Source: Ramlibacter sp. WS9 (lineage in GTDB: Bacteria; Pseudomonadota; Gammaproteobacteria; Burkholderiales; Burkholderiaceae_C). Taken from it: a stretch of DNA of 64,000 nt. The stretch's first letter is position 1; each line of letters starts with the position of its first letter. Positions 21,433-29,879 of this stretch are shown piece by piece. The DNA is taken from contig NZ_RKMB01000016.1 of the NCBI RefSeq assembly GCF_003797765.1, forward strand, positions 1-64,000, in the 5' to 3' direction. The position numbers were made by a program, and so were the translations under genes. Below the pieces are notes generated by a model, which worked only from the letters and a program-made list of their open reading frames with translations, ran no database searches and had not been told where the DNA came from.

Positions 21433-21804
21433 ATGGAACTTCAGACTGCACGCCAGATTATCGACACCCTGTCCCAGGGCGTGGACCCCGTCACCGGCGA
21501 GACGATGCCCGCCGACAGCCCGTACAACGAGCCGGCCGTCATCCGCGCCTTGTTCACGGTGTCGCACGCGCTTGAAGGCAAGCTGGCTCGCATGCAGCGG
21601 GCGCAACCTCGCAACGCCGGCAAACCCTGGGTGACCGACGAGGACGCGCAACTGGTGGCCGCGCATCGCGAGGGCAAAGACGTGAAGCAGATGGCCGAGC
21701 AAATGGGCCGCACGCCTTTCGCGGTGGAGTCGCGGCTGGTCAAGATGGGCCTGCTGCCGCCGCGTCCCGGCATGCGCATGATGGCGCCGACCGCAGCAGC
21801 CTGA
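21433..21804 (+). CDS. Putative SOS-controlled protein with Myb/HTH-like C-terminus
   Basis: A 123-aa protein of no named family that I can place. The N-terminal ~50 residues (QIIDTLSQGVDPVTGETMP, then YNEPAVIRALFTVSHALE) resemble a short module seen in front of helicase- and DNA-related proteins, from memory only. The C-terminal half (PWVTDEDAQLVAAHREGKD, then MAEQMGRTPFAVESRLVKMG) looks like a SANT/Myb or resolvase-type helix-turn-helix, so DNA binding is likely. A strong AGGAGG site lies at 21422-21427. The promoter carries a LexA-type box, suggesting induction by DNA damage. Start is firm; function is inference. Confidence 0.8.
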   Translation: MELQTARQIIDTLSQGVDPVTGETMPADSPYNEPAVIRALFTVSHALEGKLARMQRAQPRNAGKPWVTDEDAQLVAAHREGKDVKQMAEQMGRTPFAVESRLVKMGLLPPRPGMRMMAPTAAA

Positions 21805-21807
21805 AGG

Positions 21808-22755
21808 TCAGCCGACCTTGCCCAGCAGCAGGTATTCCATCAGCGCCTTCTGCGCGTGCATGCGGTTCTCGGCTTCGTCCCACACCACGGACTGAGGGCC
21901 GTCGATCACGTCGGCTTCGACTTCTTCGCCGCGGTGGGCGGGAAGGCAGTGCATGAAGAGCGCATCGGGCTTGGCCACCCGCATCATGTCGGCGTCGACG
22001 CACCAGTCGGCGAAGGCCTTGCGGCGCGCCTCGTTCTCGGCCTCGTAGCCCATGCTGGTCCACACGTCGGTGGTCACCAGGTCGGCGCCTCGGCAAGCGT
22101 CCATCGGGTCCTTGAAGACCTTGTAGCTCTGGCTGCTGCGAATGCCGGCGATGGCCTGGTCCACCTCATAGCCCGAAGGCGTGCTCAGGTGCACCGTGAA
22201 GCCCAGCAGGTCGGCGGCTTGCAGCCAGGTGTTGGCCATGTTGTTGCCGTCGCCGACCCACGCCACGACCTTGCCCTTCAGGTACGCCGGATCGGGCAAG
22301 CCGTCGGCGTTGGCGCCGCGGTGCTCCAGCAGCGTGAACAGGTCGGCCAGGATCTGGCACGGGTGGAACTCGTTGGTCAGGCCGTTGATCACCGGCACGC
22401 GCGAGTGCTGCGCGAAGCGCTCGATCTTGTCCTGGCCGAAGGTGCGGATCATCACCAGGTCGACCATGCGGCTGATCACCTTGGCGCTGTCCTCGATCGG
22501 CTCGGCGCGGCCCAGCTGGCTGTCGCCGGTGGTGAGGTGCACCACGCTGCCGCCCATCTGGTACATGCCGGCCTCGAAGCTCACGCGAGTGCGCGTCGAG
22601 GCCTTCTCGAAGATCATCGCCAGCGTGCGGTCGGCCAGCGGGTGGTACTTCTCGTAGGCCTTGAACTTCTTCTTGATGATGGCCGCGCGCTGGAACAACC
22701 AGGCATATTCGTCGGCCGAGAGGTCGCTGAACTGGAGGTAGTGTTTGATCGCCAT
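21808..22755 (-). CDS. argF: Ornithine carbamoyltransferase
   Basis: Cytosolic arginine-biosynthesis enzyme joining carbamoyl phosphate to ornithine to give citrulline. 315 aa. Carbamoyl-phosphate loop ASTRTRVSFE, then HPCQILADL and the C-terminal ornithine-binding HCLPAHRGEEV are all intact. It follows argD on the same strand with a 7-bp gap, a two-gene arginine operon. Its 3' end is 3 bp from the end of the convergent SOS-box gene, with no room for a terminator between them. Confidence 0.97.
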   Translation of the reverse strand: MAIKHYLQFSDLSADEYAWLFQRAAIIKKKFKAYEKYHPLADRTLAMIFEKASTRTRVSFEAGMYQMGGSVVHLTTGDSQLGRAEPIEDSAKVISRMVDLVMIRTFGQDKIERFAQHSRVPVINGLTNEFHPCQILADLFTLLEHRGANADGLPDPAYLKGKVVAWVGDGNNMANTWLQAADLLGFTVHLSTPSGYEVDQAIAGIRSSQSYKVFKDPMDACRGADLVTTDVWTSMGYEAENEARRKAFADWCVDADMMRVAKPDALFMHCLPAHRGEEVEADVIDGPQSVVWDEAENRMHAQKALMEYLLLGKVG

Positions 22756-22762
22756 AAGCAGG

Positions 22763-23956
22763 CTATTGTGCGAGGAAGTCTTTGACCAGCGGTACCAGCA
22801 TAGTCACCACCTCGTCGGCCTCGGCCTGCGTCATGATGAGCGGGGGCAGTAGCCGGATCACGTTGTCGGCGGTGACGCTGATCAACAGGCCCGCCTCGGC
22901 GGCGCGGGGGGTGAGCACCGTGCAATTGCGGTCCAGCTCCACGCCGATCATCAAGCCCTGGCCACGGATTTCCTTCACGCCGGGCAGCCCACCGATCTCG
23001 CGCGCCAACGCTCCCTTCAGGTGCTGGCCGACATTGGCGGCGTTTTCCAGCAGGCCGTCCTCTTGCATGATCCGGATGGTTTCCACTCCGGCCCGCATCG
23101 CCAGCGGGTTGCCGCCGAAGGTCGTGCCATGGTTGCCCGGCTTGAAGATGTTGGCGGCTTTGGGGCCCGCGACCACGGCGCCCACGGGCACGCCTGAACC
23201 CAGGCCCTTGGCAAGTGGCATCACGTCGGGCACGATCCCGGCCCACTGGTGGGCGAACCACTTGCCGGTGCGGCCCATGCCGCACTGCACCTCGTCGATC
23301 ATCAGCAGCCATTCGCGGTCGTCGCACAGCTTGCGCACCTGCTGCAGGTAGTCGGCCCGCATCGGGTTGATACCGCCTTCGCCCTGGATGGTTTCGAAGA
23401 ACACCGCAACGACGTTCTTGTTGCCTTCGGTCGCGGCCTTCAGGGCATCGATGTCGTTGAGGGGCACGCGGATGAAGCCCTCGACCAACGGGCCGAAGCC
23501 TTCCTGCACCTTCTCGTTGCCGGTGGCGGACAGCGTGGCGATGCTGCGTCCGTGAAAAGCTTTCTCGTACACGACGATCTCGGGCCGAGCGATGCCGCGG
23601 TCATGCCCGTATTTGCGCGCCAGCTTGATCGCGCCCTCGTTGGCCTCCAGCCCGGTGCAGCAGAAGAACGCGTTGGTCATGCCCGACAGCTCCGCCAGCG
23701 TGGCGGCCAGCCGCTCCTGGTTGGGCACATGGTAGTAGTTGCAGCTGTGGATGATCTTGCTGACCTGATCATGCAGCGCGGGCACCAGCTTGGGGTGGTT
23801 GTGGCCGAGCGTATTGACGGCGATGCCGGCCAGCGCATCGAGGTACTGCTTGCCGTTGATGTCCCAGACTCGAACGCCCTGGCCGTGCGACAGCGCTATC
23901 GGCAGCCGGCCGTACGTGTTCATGGTGTGGGGCGAAGCAGCCTCGATGAATGCCAT
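22763..23956 (-). CDS. argD: Acetylornithine aminotransferase
   Basis: PLP aminotransferase (class III) of arginine synthesis, forming N-acetylornithine; members often also act as succinyldiaminopimelate aminotransferase in lysine synthesis. 397 aa. The cofactor lysine is in LAKGLGSGVPVGA, with MIDEVQCGMGRTG before it and GNHGTTFGGNPLA after it. First gene of the argD-argF pair. The spacer to the divergent DUF3579 gene (23957-24175) contains the promoters for both. Confidence 0.96.
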   Translation of the reverse strand: MAFIEAASPHTMNTYGRLPIALSHGQGVRVWDINGKQYLDALAGIAVNTLGHNHPKLVPALHDQVSKIIHSCNYYHVPNQERLAATLAELSGMTNAFFCCTGLEANEGAIKLARKYGHDRGIARPEIVVYEKAFHGRSIATLSATGNEKVQEGFGPLVEGFIRVPLNDIDALKAATEGNKNVVAVFFETIQGEGGINPMRADYLQQVRKLCDDREWLLMIDEVQCGMGRTGKWFAHQWAGIVPDVMPLAKGLGSGVPVGAVVAGPKAANIFKPGNHGTTFGGNPLAMRAGVETIRIMQEDGLLENAANVGQHLKGALAREIGGLPGVKEIRGQGLMIGVELDRNCTVLTPRAAEAGLLISVTADNVIRLLPPLIMTQAEADEVVTMLVPLVKDFLAQ

Positions 23957-24090
23957 TTGGGACCTTTCAAAATGAAATTCGGCTCAACGAGTGAGCCGCT
24001 GAGGCCCGATTTTAGGCACAGAGGTTGCATGGCTTGGTTGACAATTGCGCATCACAGCGATGCGCCGTGACAGCCGACTGAAAGTTTGGC

Positions 24091-24115
24091 AAGTCTTATA
24101 TAAGATATAATACTT
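24091..24115. promoter_or_regulatory. AT-rich operator-like inverted repeat over a TATAAT
   Basis: Arms AAGTCTTATAT (24091-24101) and ATATAATACTT (24105-24115) are inverted with 10 of 11 positions paired and 3 bases between. The right arm contains a perfect -10, TATAAT (24106-24111), and the left arm a nested palindrome CTTATATAAG. A TTGGCA at 24086-24091 is only 14 bp upstream of the -10, short for an unassisted promoter. Probably a repressor or activator site for the DUF3579 gene. Confidence 0.6.
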
Positions 24116-24175
24116 GTGCACTGCAACAAGGGCTCATCCACCCGGTTCGCGGTGTCCAGAACCAACCTCCAACCG

Positions 24176-24493
24176 ATGGTTTCGAGTACCGCCAAAGAAG
24201 TCTTCATCCTGGGGCAGACCCGCGACGGCAAGACCTTCCGTCCCAGCGATTGGGCGGAGCGGTTGGCCGGGGTGATGAGCTCGTTTCGCCCCGGCGGCGC
24301 GCAGCCCGGCAGCCACCTGAGCTATTCGCCCTGGTGCATTCCCACCCTCATCGGCAACGTGAAAGCCGTCGTGGTCAACCGCGAACTGCGCGACCACGAC
24401 GTCATGGCCTGGGACTTCGTCATCAACTTCGCGCGGGACAACGATTTGCAGGTCACCGAAGCCTGCCTGATGCCGGACGCGGCCCGGAAGTAG
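24176..24493 (+). CDS. DUF3579 family protein
   Basis: A 105-aa betaproteobacterial protein of unknown function: SSTAKEVFILGQTRDGKTF, then RPSDWAERLAGVMSSFRP and AWDFVINFARDNDLQVTEACL. The family is usually found beside argD/argF and rpsT in Burkholderiales, as here. Start at 24176 is chosen because the family begins there and because a -10 at 24106 would place the transcript start near 24118, downstream of the in-frame GTG at 24116. No strong ribosome site is visible before the ATG. Confidence 0.85.
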   Translation: MVSSTAKEVFILGQTRDGKTFRPSDWAERLAGVMSSFRPGGAQPGSHLSYSPWCIPTLIGNVKAVVVNRELRDHDVMAWDFVINFARDNDLQVTEACLMPDAARK

Positions 24494-24506
24494 GGCCTGT
24501 CGCCCC

Positions 24507-25082
24507 TCAGGGCGAGCCGGCGCGCGCCTGGGCTCTCAAGTCATCCAGGGTGCCGGACCACAGTTTGAAGAAACCGGCTTGCGCAGAGGTCTGCAGCCAG
24601 CTTTCCCACACGCTGCCCGCCACGTGCGGGCTCGCGGCCGCGACACCCTCCTGGGCGATTCCCACGCTGACGCTGCCGCCGCTCTTGCCCCGGCGCTCGG
24701 CTTGAAGTTGTTGAAACCTGGCCCGTGTTCGCAACAGCTCGGCCTGCGATTCCGGCCCCAGGCTGTAGACCAGCCAATGCCTGCCGCGTGCGGCAGGTTG
24801 CAGGCCCTTGGGCGCCGCGCCGGCGCTCAGGCGCATGGGCATCTTGCCCTCCCACGGCGCGAAGGCTCCTACCTCGCGCGGGCGGATGTCGATGTGGAGC
24901 ACGGGCACGTCACCCCTCGCCGGCGCGATCCGCTCGTCGACCTGGATCGCCAGCATGATCTCCGCAGGGTTGGCCTCCAGCAAGTCGGCCTTCAGGGCCA
25001 GTATCCGCGGTACCGAGGCGAGGGGGATGCCGGAGCATGCGCCCAGCACCAGGCAGGCGATCAGGGGCAGCAGTTTTTTCAT
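24507..25082 (-). CDS. Predicted lipoprotein, function unknown
   Basis: A 191-aa protein with a signal peptide ending in a lipobox (MKKLLPLIACLVLGAC, Cys16), so it should be anchored in a membrane facing the periplasm. The mature part is hydrophilic with a charged stretch near the middle (RTRARFQQLQAERRGKSGG) that may be helical. No known domain recognised. It is divergent from the DUF2975 gene; the shared intergenic region (25083-25162) is notably AT-rich for this genome. Confidence 0.8.
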   Translation of the reverse strand: MKKLLPLIACLVLGACSGIPLASVPRILALKADLLEANPAEIMLAIQVDERIAPARGDVPVLHIDIRPREVGAFAPWEGKMPMRLSAGAAPKGLQPAARGRHWLVYSLGPESQAELLRTRARFQQLQAERRGKSGGSVSVGIAQEGVAAASPHVAGSVWESWLQTSAQAGFFKLWSGTLDDLRAQARAGSP

Positions 25083-25162
25083 GGTGATAATTGAATTGAG
25101 ATAAATAATTATTGTTTTACAGAAATTAAATGTCAATCTACAATGATTACCAAGGAGGCCAT

Positions 25163-25711
25163 ATGCCGCACTCGACCCCTCATGCCCAACGAATCCAGCG
25201 TCTCAGCGCATTCATGGCTTGGACTTGCCTCATGGCCGCGGTCGCCTTGCCGCTGGCAGTGTCGGCCTACTGGTTGCTCGCGGACACCGCTGAGCTGGCG
25301 GCGCTCGGGCATCTGCGCGCCGACGCGGTGCAAGGCCGGTTGTTGGGATGGCAACGGCTGGCCGGCGCGCTGTGCACGCTGGTGCCGGCGGGGTTGGCCT
25401 GCCTCGGCCTATGGCACGCGCACCGGTGTTTCCGCGGCTTCACGCAGGGCGAGGTGTTCACAGCCGGCGCGGTGCTGCGCCTGCGCCGTTTTGCCGCCTG
25501 CATGGGTGGCAGTGCGCTGACGGCCATCGTCGTGGGACCTGTCCTCTCGGTGCTGCTGACCTGGGGCAACGCGCCGGGCACGCGGCACCTGGCGCTGGGC
25601 GTCGGCTCGGACCATCTGTTCGCACTGCTCTTTGCCGGCATGGTGTGGTTGATGGCGGCCGTCATCGGGCAGGGCCAGGCCTTGGCCGACGAAAACGCTT
25701 CATTCGTCTGA
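25163..25711 (+). CDS. DUF2975 membrane protein
   Basis: A 182-aa protein with four predicted membrane helices (LMAAVALPLAVSAYWLL; LAGALCTLVPAGLACLGLW; ALTAIVVGPVLSVLL; LFALLFAGMVWLMAAVIGQG) ending in the motif typical of the DUF2975 family, where GQALADENASFV closes the chain. A strong AAGGAGG site precedes the ATG at 25163. It is followed 8 bp later by a YozG-like XRE gene, the usual partner in this two-gene module of unknown physiological role. Confidence 0.88.
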   Translation: MPHSTPHAQRIQRLSAFMAWTCLMAAVALPLAVSAYWLLADTAELAALGHLRADAVQGRLLGWQRLAGALCTLVPAGLACLGLWHAHRCFRGFTQGEVFTAGAVLRLRRFAACMGGSALTAIVVGPVLSVLLTWGNAPGTRHLALGVGSDHLFALLFAGMVWLMAAVIGQGQALADENASFV

Positions 25712-25719
25712 GGCCGGGT

Positions 25720-25953
25720 GTGGCTATCGTTGTCCAACTCGATGTGATGCTCGCGCGCCGCAAGGTGCGGTCCAAGGAGCTGGCCGAGCACATCGGCATC
25801 ACCGAGGCCAATTTGTCCCTGCTCAAGCAGGGCAAGGTCAAGGGCGTGCGCTTCGAGACGCTGGAGAAAATCTGCGTCTTCCTGGACTGCCAGCCGGGCG
25901 ACCTGCTGGCGTTCGTGGCCGAGGGCCCTGGGTCACCCCCTTCGCGGACATGA
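25720..25953 (+). CDS. Small YozG-type XRE regulator
   Basis: A 77-aa single-domain Cro/CI helix-turn-helix protein: VAIVVQLDVMLARRKV, then SKELAEHIGITEANLSLLKQ and LEKICVFLDCQPGDLL, the hallmark ending of the YozG/YgzD group. GTG start at 25720 (read as Met) is inferred from the conserved MAIVVxLDVMLA N-terminus. Paired with the DUF2975 gene upstream and presumably autoregulatory. The C-terminal tail after the domain (EGPGSPPSRT) is unconserved. Confidence 0.85.
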   Translation: MAIVVQLDVMLARRKVRSKELAEHIGITEANLSLLKQGKVKGVRFETLEKICVFLDCQPGDLLAFVAEGPGSPPSRT

Positions 25954-25955
25954 AA

Positions 25956-25975
25956 AAACCGCCCGAAGGCGGTTT
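25956..25975. terminator. Bidirectional UUCG-type terminator
   Basis: Stem AAACCGCC / GGCGGTTT with loop CGAA; on the minus strand the loop reads TTCG and the stem is followed by six Ts in all, a strong intrinsic terminator for rpsT. On the plus strand it overlaps the end of the XRE gene, with a weaker T-run. Confidence 0.85.
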
Positions 25976-26045
25976 CTCACTTTGCTGGCAGCGCACCCGT
26001 TTCAAACGGCGCGGGGTTTCCCCCACGGGCTGTTTGCCTGAAGCG

Positions 26046-26348
26046 TCAGGCGGCGGCTTGGGCCAGGGCTTTCACCTTGGCGGCCAGGCGGCTCTTGTCG
26101 CGAGCGGCCTTGTTCTTGTGGAAGATCTGCTTGTCGGCCACGGTGTCGACGATGCTTTGCGCCTTGGCGAAAGCTTCGGCGGCCTTGGTCTTGTCGCCGG
26201 CGGCCACGGCCTTCTCGACGTTCTTGACGGCAGTGCGGTACTTGGAGCGCAGGGACGTGTTGGCTGCGTTCAGCTTGACGTCCTGGCGGGCGCGTTTACG
26301 GCCCGACGCGAGGCGCGGGTTCTTTTTCTTGGGTTTGGCTGAGGCCAT
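26046..26348 (-). CDS. rpsT: 30S ribosomal protein S20
   Basis: Small basic protein of the 30S subunit that binds 16S rRNA. 100 aa with Lys/Ala-rich sequence and the typical opening ([20 protein letters not shown]) and [15 protein letters not shown] core. Monocistronic leftward transcription; a TATAAT on the minus strand at 26394-26399 (46 bp from the ATG) is the probable -10, giving a short leader. Terminated by the UUCG hairpin at 25956. Confidence 0.96.
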   Translation of the reverse strand: MASAKPKKKNPRLASGRKRARQDVKLNAANTSLRSKYRTAVKNVEKAVAAGDKTKAAEAFAKAQSIVDTVADKQIFHKNKAARDKSRLAAKVKALAQAAA

Positions 26349-26393
26349 GAATGTGGTTCCTTGTGTCTGAGGATGATGCCAGCAAAGCCCACC

Positions 26394-26399
26394 ATTATA
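26394..26399 (-). promoter_or_regulatory. -10 element upstream of rpsT
   Basis: Perfect TATAAT on the minus strand, 46 bp upstream of the rpsT start. The -35 region falls in GC-rich sequence and is not convincing. Confidence 0.5.
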
Positions 26400-26430
26400 T
26401 CGCGCGGCCCGGCCGCGCGCGCAGCCGCGC

Positions 26431-27240
26431 CTAAAGGGGCGTGAATGCCCGCTTCAGGTCGGAAAAATTCACGAGCACGCGCACCGCCTTGCCGTAGACC
26501 TCGTGGTGGTCCAGAAAGCCCCAGATCCGCGAGTCGACCGAGTTGTCGCGGTTGTCGCCCATCATCAGGTATTTCCCCTCCGGAACCTGGCACCGCCAGG
26601 CATCGGCCGCCGTCACCTGGCAAGCGCCGGGCCAGGCGCTGACCCAGGCCTGCGGCGGGATCATGGCCCCGGGCCGGTGGGCGTCGACCTTGATCGTCCG
26701 TTCCTGCCCGGCCGCGGTTTCGTGCACCAGGACCTGTCCCTTGTCCTCCGGGTAGGGTGCCGCCAAAGGCTCGCTGGCGGCGTGGAACGGTTCGCCATTG
26801 ATGCTGACGACGCCCCGGCGGTAGCTGACGACATCGCCCGGCAGGCCGATCAGGCGTTTCACATACAGGACGGAGACGTCCAGCGGATAGCGGAACACGA
26901 CCACGTCGCCGCGCTGCGGCTGGCCGAACTCGATCGCGGTGTTGGTGAAAGGCAACCGCGGGCCGTATGCCAACTTGTTCACCAGCAGATAGTCCCCGAT
27001 CCGGATGGTCGGCTCCATCGAACCCGTGGGCACACTGGGCCAATCGGCCAGGGCCACGCGGCAACCCAGCACGAGCGCAACCACGCCGAACAGCTCGGCG
27101 CCCCAGGTGACCCATAGGGGCTTGCGTGCGGCCAGGTGCAGGCGGCGCCGCCGCGCAAGCAGCCAGCAGATGCCGGTCACGGCCGCTGCCATGCTGAGGT
27201 ATTCGAGGATGCTGATGCCGATGTGGTCCATGGGGTCCAT
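26431..27240 (-). CDS. lepB: Signal peptidase I
   Basis: Membrane-bound Ser/Lys leader peptidase that removes signal peptides from exported proteins. 269 aa from the ATG at 27240 (266 aa from 27231). N-terminal hydrophobic helices ([30 protein letters not shown]), catalytic serine in [14 protein letters not shown], catalytic lysine in [12 protein letters not shown] and the box [13 protein letters not shown]. Divergent from murJ across 48 bp. The gene is not next to lepA or rnc, the usual lepB setting, so it may be a second signal peptidase copy. Confidence 0.9.
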   Translation of the reverse strand: MDPMDHIGISILEYLSMAAAVTGICWLLARRRRLHLAARKPLWVTWGAELFGVVALVLGCRVALADWPSVPTGSMEPTIRIGDYLLVNKLAYGPRLPFTNTAIEFGQPQRGDVVVFRYPLDVSVLYVKRLIGLPGDVVSYRRGVVSINGEPFHAASEPLAAPYPEDKGQVLVHETAAGQERTIKVDAHRPGAMIPPQAWVSAWPGACQVTAADAWRCQVPEGKYLMMGDNRDNSVDSRIWGFLDHHEVYGKAVRVLVNFSDLKRAFTPL

Positions 27241-27288
27241 GCAAGTGGATGCAGCCGCACTATAAACTCCGCAACCACCGAGCCCTCG

Positions 27289-28869
27289 ATGACCCTGCTC
27301 AAAGCCGCTTCCACCGTTTCCCTGCTGACCTTCGCATCGCGCATCACCGGGCTCGTGCGTGACCTGCTGATGGCGTCCGTGTTCGGCGCCACCGCGCTCA
27401 CCGATGCGTTCAACGTCGCGTTCCGAATCCCCAATCTCTTTCGCAGGCTGTTCGGCGAGGGCGCCTTCAGCCAGGCCTTCGTGCCCGCGCTCGCACACTC
27501 GAAGGAGACGGACGGCGAAGAGGCCACCCGCCGGATGATCGACCACGTCGCAACAGCGCTTGCATGGGCGCTGCTGCTGACCTGCGTCATCGGCGTCGCG
27601 GCCGCGCCCATCCTGGTGTGGGCCCTGGCCAGCGGCTTGAAGCAGAGCCCAAACGGCTTCGAGGCCGCGGTGCTGATGACGCGCTGGATGTTCCCCTACA
27701 TCGGCTTCATGTCGCTGGTCGCGCTGTCCGCCGGGGTGCTCAACACCTGGAAGCGATTCGCCATTCCGGCCGCGACACCGGTGCTGCTGAACCTGGCGAT
27801 GATCCTGGCCGCGTGGCTTGGCGCGCCATGGTTCCAGGCTATGGGTATCGAGCCGATCTATGCGATGGCCGGGGGCGTGATGCTGGGCGGGCTGCTCCAG
27901 CTGGCCGTGCAGATCCCTGCGTTGCTCCGACTCGGCCTGCTGCCGCGGATCGGGCTGACGTGGCGCGGCCTCAAGGAGGCATGGTCAGACCCGGGGACGC
28001 GCAGAGTGGCCGGCATGATGGCGCCCGCGCTGCTCGGTGTCGGCGTGGCGCAGATATCGCTCATGATCAACACGCAGATCGCGTCCTGGCTCGGCACCGG
28101 CAACGTCACATGGCTCGACTATGCGGGCCGCCTGATGGAGTTTCCGACGGCCATGCTGGGCGTCGCGCTGGGCGTGGTGCTGATGCCCCAACTCGCGAGC
28201 GCGCGTGCCGCCGGTGAGCCGGAGCGTTACTCCGCGATGATCGACTGGGGTTTGCGCCTGGTGGTGCTGCTCGCGATCCCGAGTTCGGCGGCGCTGCTGG
28301 TCTTCAACGTGCCGCTGGTTGCCACGCTTTTCCACTACGGCGCGTTCAAGGACAGCGACGTGCTGCAGGTCGCGGCCGCGCTGTCGGGGTACGGCGTCGG
28401 CCTGCTCGGGCTGGTCGCGATCAAGATCCTTGCTCCTGGCTTTTACGCCAGCCAGGACATGCGCACGCCGGTGCGCATCGCCATCGTCGTGCTCGTTCTC
28501 ACGCAGTTGCTCAACATCGCGCTGGTGCCGTGGATGCGCGGTTTCAATCTGGGCCACGCGGCCCTGGCGCTCTCGATCGGGCTCGGCGCGCTGATCAACG
28601 CCGCGTGGCTGCTCGTGGGCCTGATCCGGCGCGGCAGCTACACGCCCTCGCCCGGTTGGGGCGTGTTCGCGCTGCAGGTGTTCGCCGCGACGGCGCTGCT
28701 CACGGCCTTTCTGCTGTGGGGTGCAACGGCTTTTCCGTGGCTTGCCATGCGTGCCCATGTACTGCAGCGCGTCGGGCTGATGGCGTTGATGCTGGCTGGT
28801 TCCGCCGCTATCTACTTTGTAGCGCTCTGGGCCGCCGGGGTGAAACTGCGTCAGTTTGTCACGCGTTGA
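27289..28869 (+). CDS. murJ: Lipid II flippase MurJ
   Basis: Polytopic inner-membrane flippase that moves lipid II across the membrane for peptidoglycan synthesis (MviN/MurJ, MOP superfamily). 526 aa with about 14 helices. Opening MTLLKAASTVSLLTFASRI and the conserved AFRIPNLFRRLFGEGAFSQA near residue 45-65 are diagnostic; TWLDYAGRLMEFP and GFYASQDMRTP follow. Start at 27289 is by family N-terminus. A TATAAA at 27261-27266 could be its -10. It is divergent from lepB. Confidence 0.96.
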   Translation: MTLLKAASTVSLLTFASRITGLVRDLLMASVFGATALTDAFNVAFRIPNLFRRLFGEGAFSQAFVPALAHSKETDGEEATRRMIDHVATALAWALLLTCVIGVAAAPILVWALASGLKQSPNGFEAAVLMTRWMFPYIGFMSLVALSAGVLNTWKRFAIPAATPVLLNLAMILAAWLGAPWFQAMGIEPIYAMAGGVMLGGLLQLAVQIPALLRLGLLPRIGLTWRGLKEAWSDPGTRRVAGMMAPALLGVGVAQISLMINTQIASWLGTGNVTWLDYAGRLMEFPTAMLGVALGVVLMPQLASARAAGEPERYSAMIDWGLRLVVLLAIPSSAALLVFNVPLVATLFHYGAFKDSDVLQVAAALSGYGVGLLGLVAIKILAPGFYASQDMRTPVRIAIVVLVLTQLLNIALVPWMRGFNLGHAALALSIGLGALINAAWLLVGLIRRGSYTPSPGWGVFALQVFAATALLTAFLLWGATAFPWLAMRAHVLQRVGLMALMLAGSAAIYFVALWAAGVKLRQFVTR

Positions 28870-28927
28870 GAACGCGTGCTGAGCGGCCAGGCTTGACGCG
28901 CGCGGGCCCGTCCATTACAAAGAACTC

Positions 28928-29779
28928 ATGCTGTTGAATCTCACCGCGCCAACGCCGCTCGAGTACTTCAGCTCGCTGGTGCAGAGCGACGATGATTTCC
29001 CCTTGCTGGAGGCCGCTGCCAGCCTGGCGCAAGACGAATACACCGAACTCGACGTGCAGCAGGTCCTGGGCGATGTCGACCAACTGCTGGCGCGGCTGAA
29101 GCGCCGGCTTCCCGCCGATGCGGCGCCCCTGCAACGGCTGCGCGCGCTCAACCAGTTCTTCTTTCGCGACCTGAGCTTCGGCGGCAACGTCAACGACTAC
29201 TGCGACCCGGACAACAGCTACCTCAACGTCGTCCTGCGCACGCGCCGCGGCATCCAGATCTCGCTCGCCGTACTGTGGATCGAGCTGGCCCAGGGGCTGG
29301 GACTGCATGCACGCGGGGTCTGTTTTCCCGGCCACTTCATGGTGAAGGTCAACCTGCCCAAGGGACAGGTCGTGATCGACCCGTTCACCGGCCAGTCGCT
29401 CTCGCGCGAAGAGCTGGCGGAAAGGCTCGAGCCCTACAAGCGCCGCAGCGGACTGGTCGACGAGTTCGAGGTGCCGCTGGGTCTGTACCTGCAGGCGGCG
29501 CCGGCGCGCGACATCATCGCGCGAATGCTGCGCAACCTGAAGGAGATCCATCAGGCGCAGGAAGACTGGCAGCGCCTGATCGCCGTCCAGGACCGCCTGG
29601 TGATCCTGCTGCCCGACGCTTGGGGCGAGTACCGCGATCGTGGCCTGGCGCATGCCGAGCAGGGCCATACTTCGTTGGCGGTGGTCGACCTGGAAACCTA
29701 TCTGGTGCATGCCCAGGACGCGCTGGACATCGACGCTATCGCGGATCGTGTGGCTGATCTGCGAAGAGCCAAAAACTAG
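28928..29779 (+). CDS. SirB1-family transglutaminase-like/TPR protein
   Basis: A 283-aa SirB1-like protein: N-terminal transglutaminase-like fold with LRALNQFFFRDLSFGGN, DPDNSYLNVVLRTRRGIQIS, then GLGLHARGVCFPGHFMVKV containing the usual Cys/His pair, followed by a TPR-like C-terminus (about 190-283: LKEIHQAQEDWQRLIAV ... AHAEQGHTSLAVVDLETYL). The molecular function of this family is not established. It follows murJ on the same strand at 58 bp, common in betaproteobacteria. The 100 bp after it (29780-29879) shows nothing notable. Confidence 0.88.
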   Translation: MLLNLTAPTPLEYFSSLVQSDDDFPLLEAAASLAQDEYTELDVQQVLGDVDQLLARLKRRLPADAAPLQRLRALNQFFFRDLSFGGNVNDYCDPDNSYLNVVLRTRRGIQISLAVLWIELAQGLGLHARGVCFPGHFMVKVNLPKGQVVIDPFTGQSLSREELAERLEPYKRRSGLVDEFEVPLGLYLQAAPARDIIARMLRNLKEIHQAQEDWQRLIAVQDRLVILLPDAWGEYRDRGLAHAEQGHTSLAVVDLETYLVHAQDALDIDAIADRVADLRRAKN

Positions 29780-29879
29780 GTTCTTCTTCGAGTTTCGCGG
29801 GGTTCGGTGTTTTGCCGCGAGGTCTCAGAGCGCAACTTCCCGGAACCACTGGGAACGTCTTCCGAAAAAAGAAACAGAC

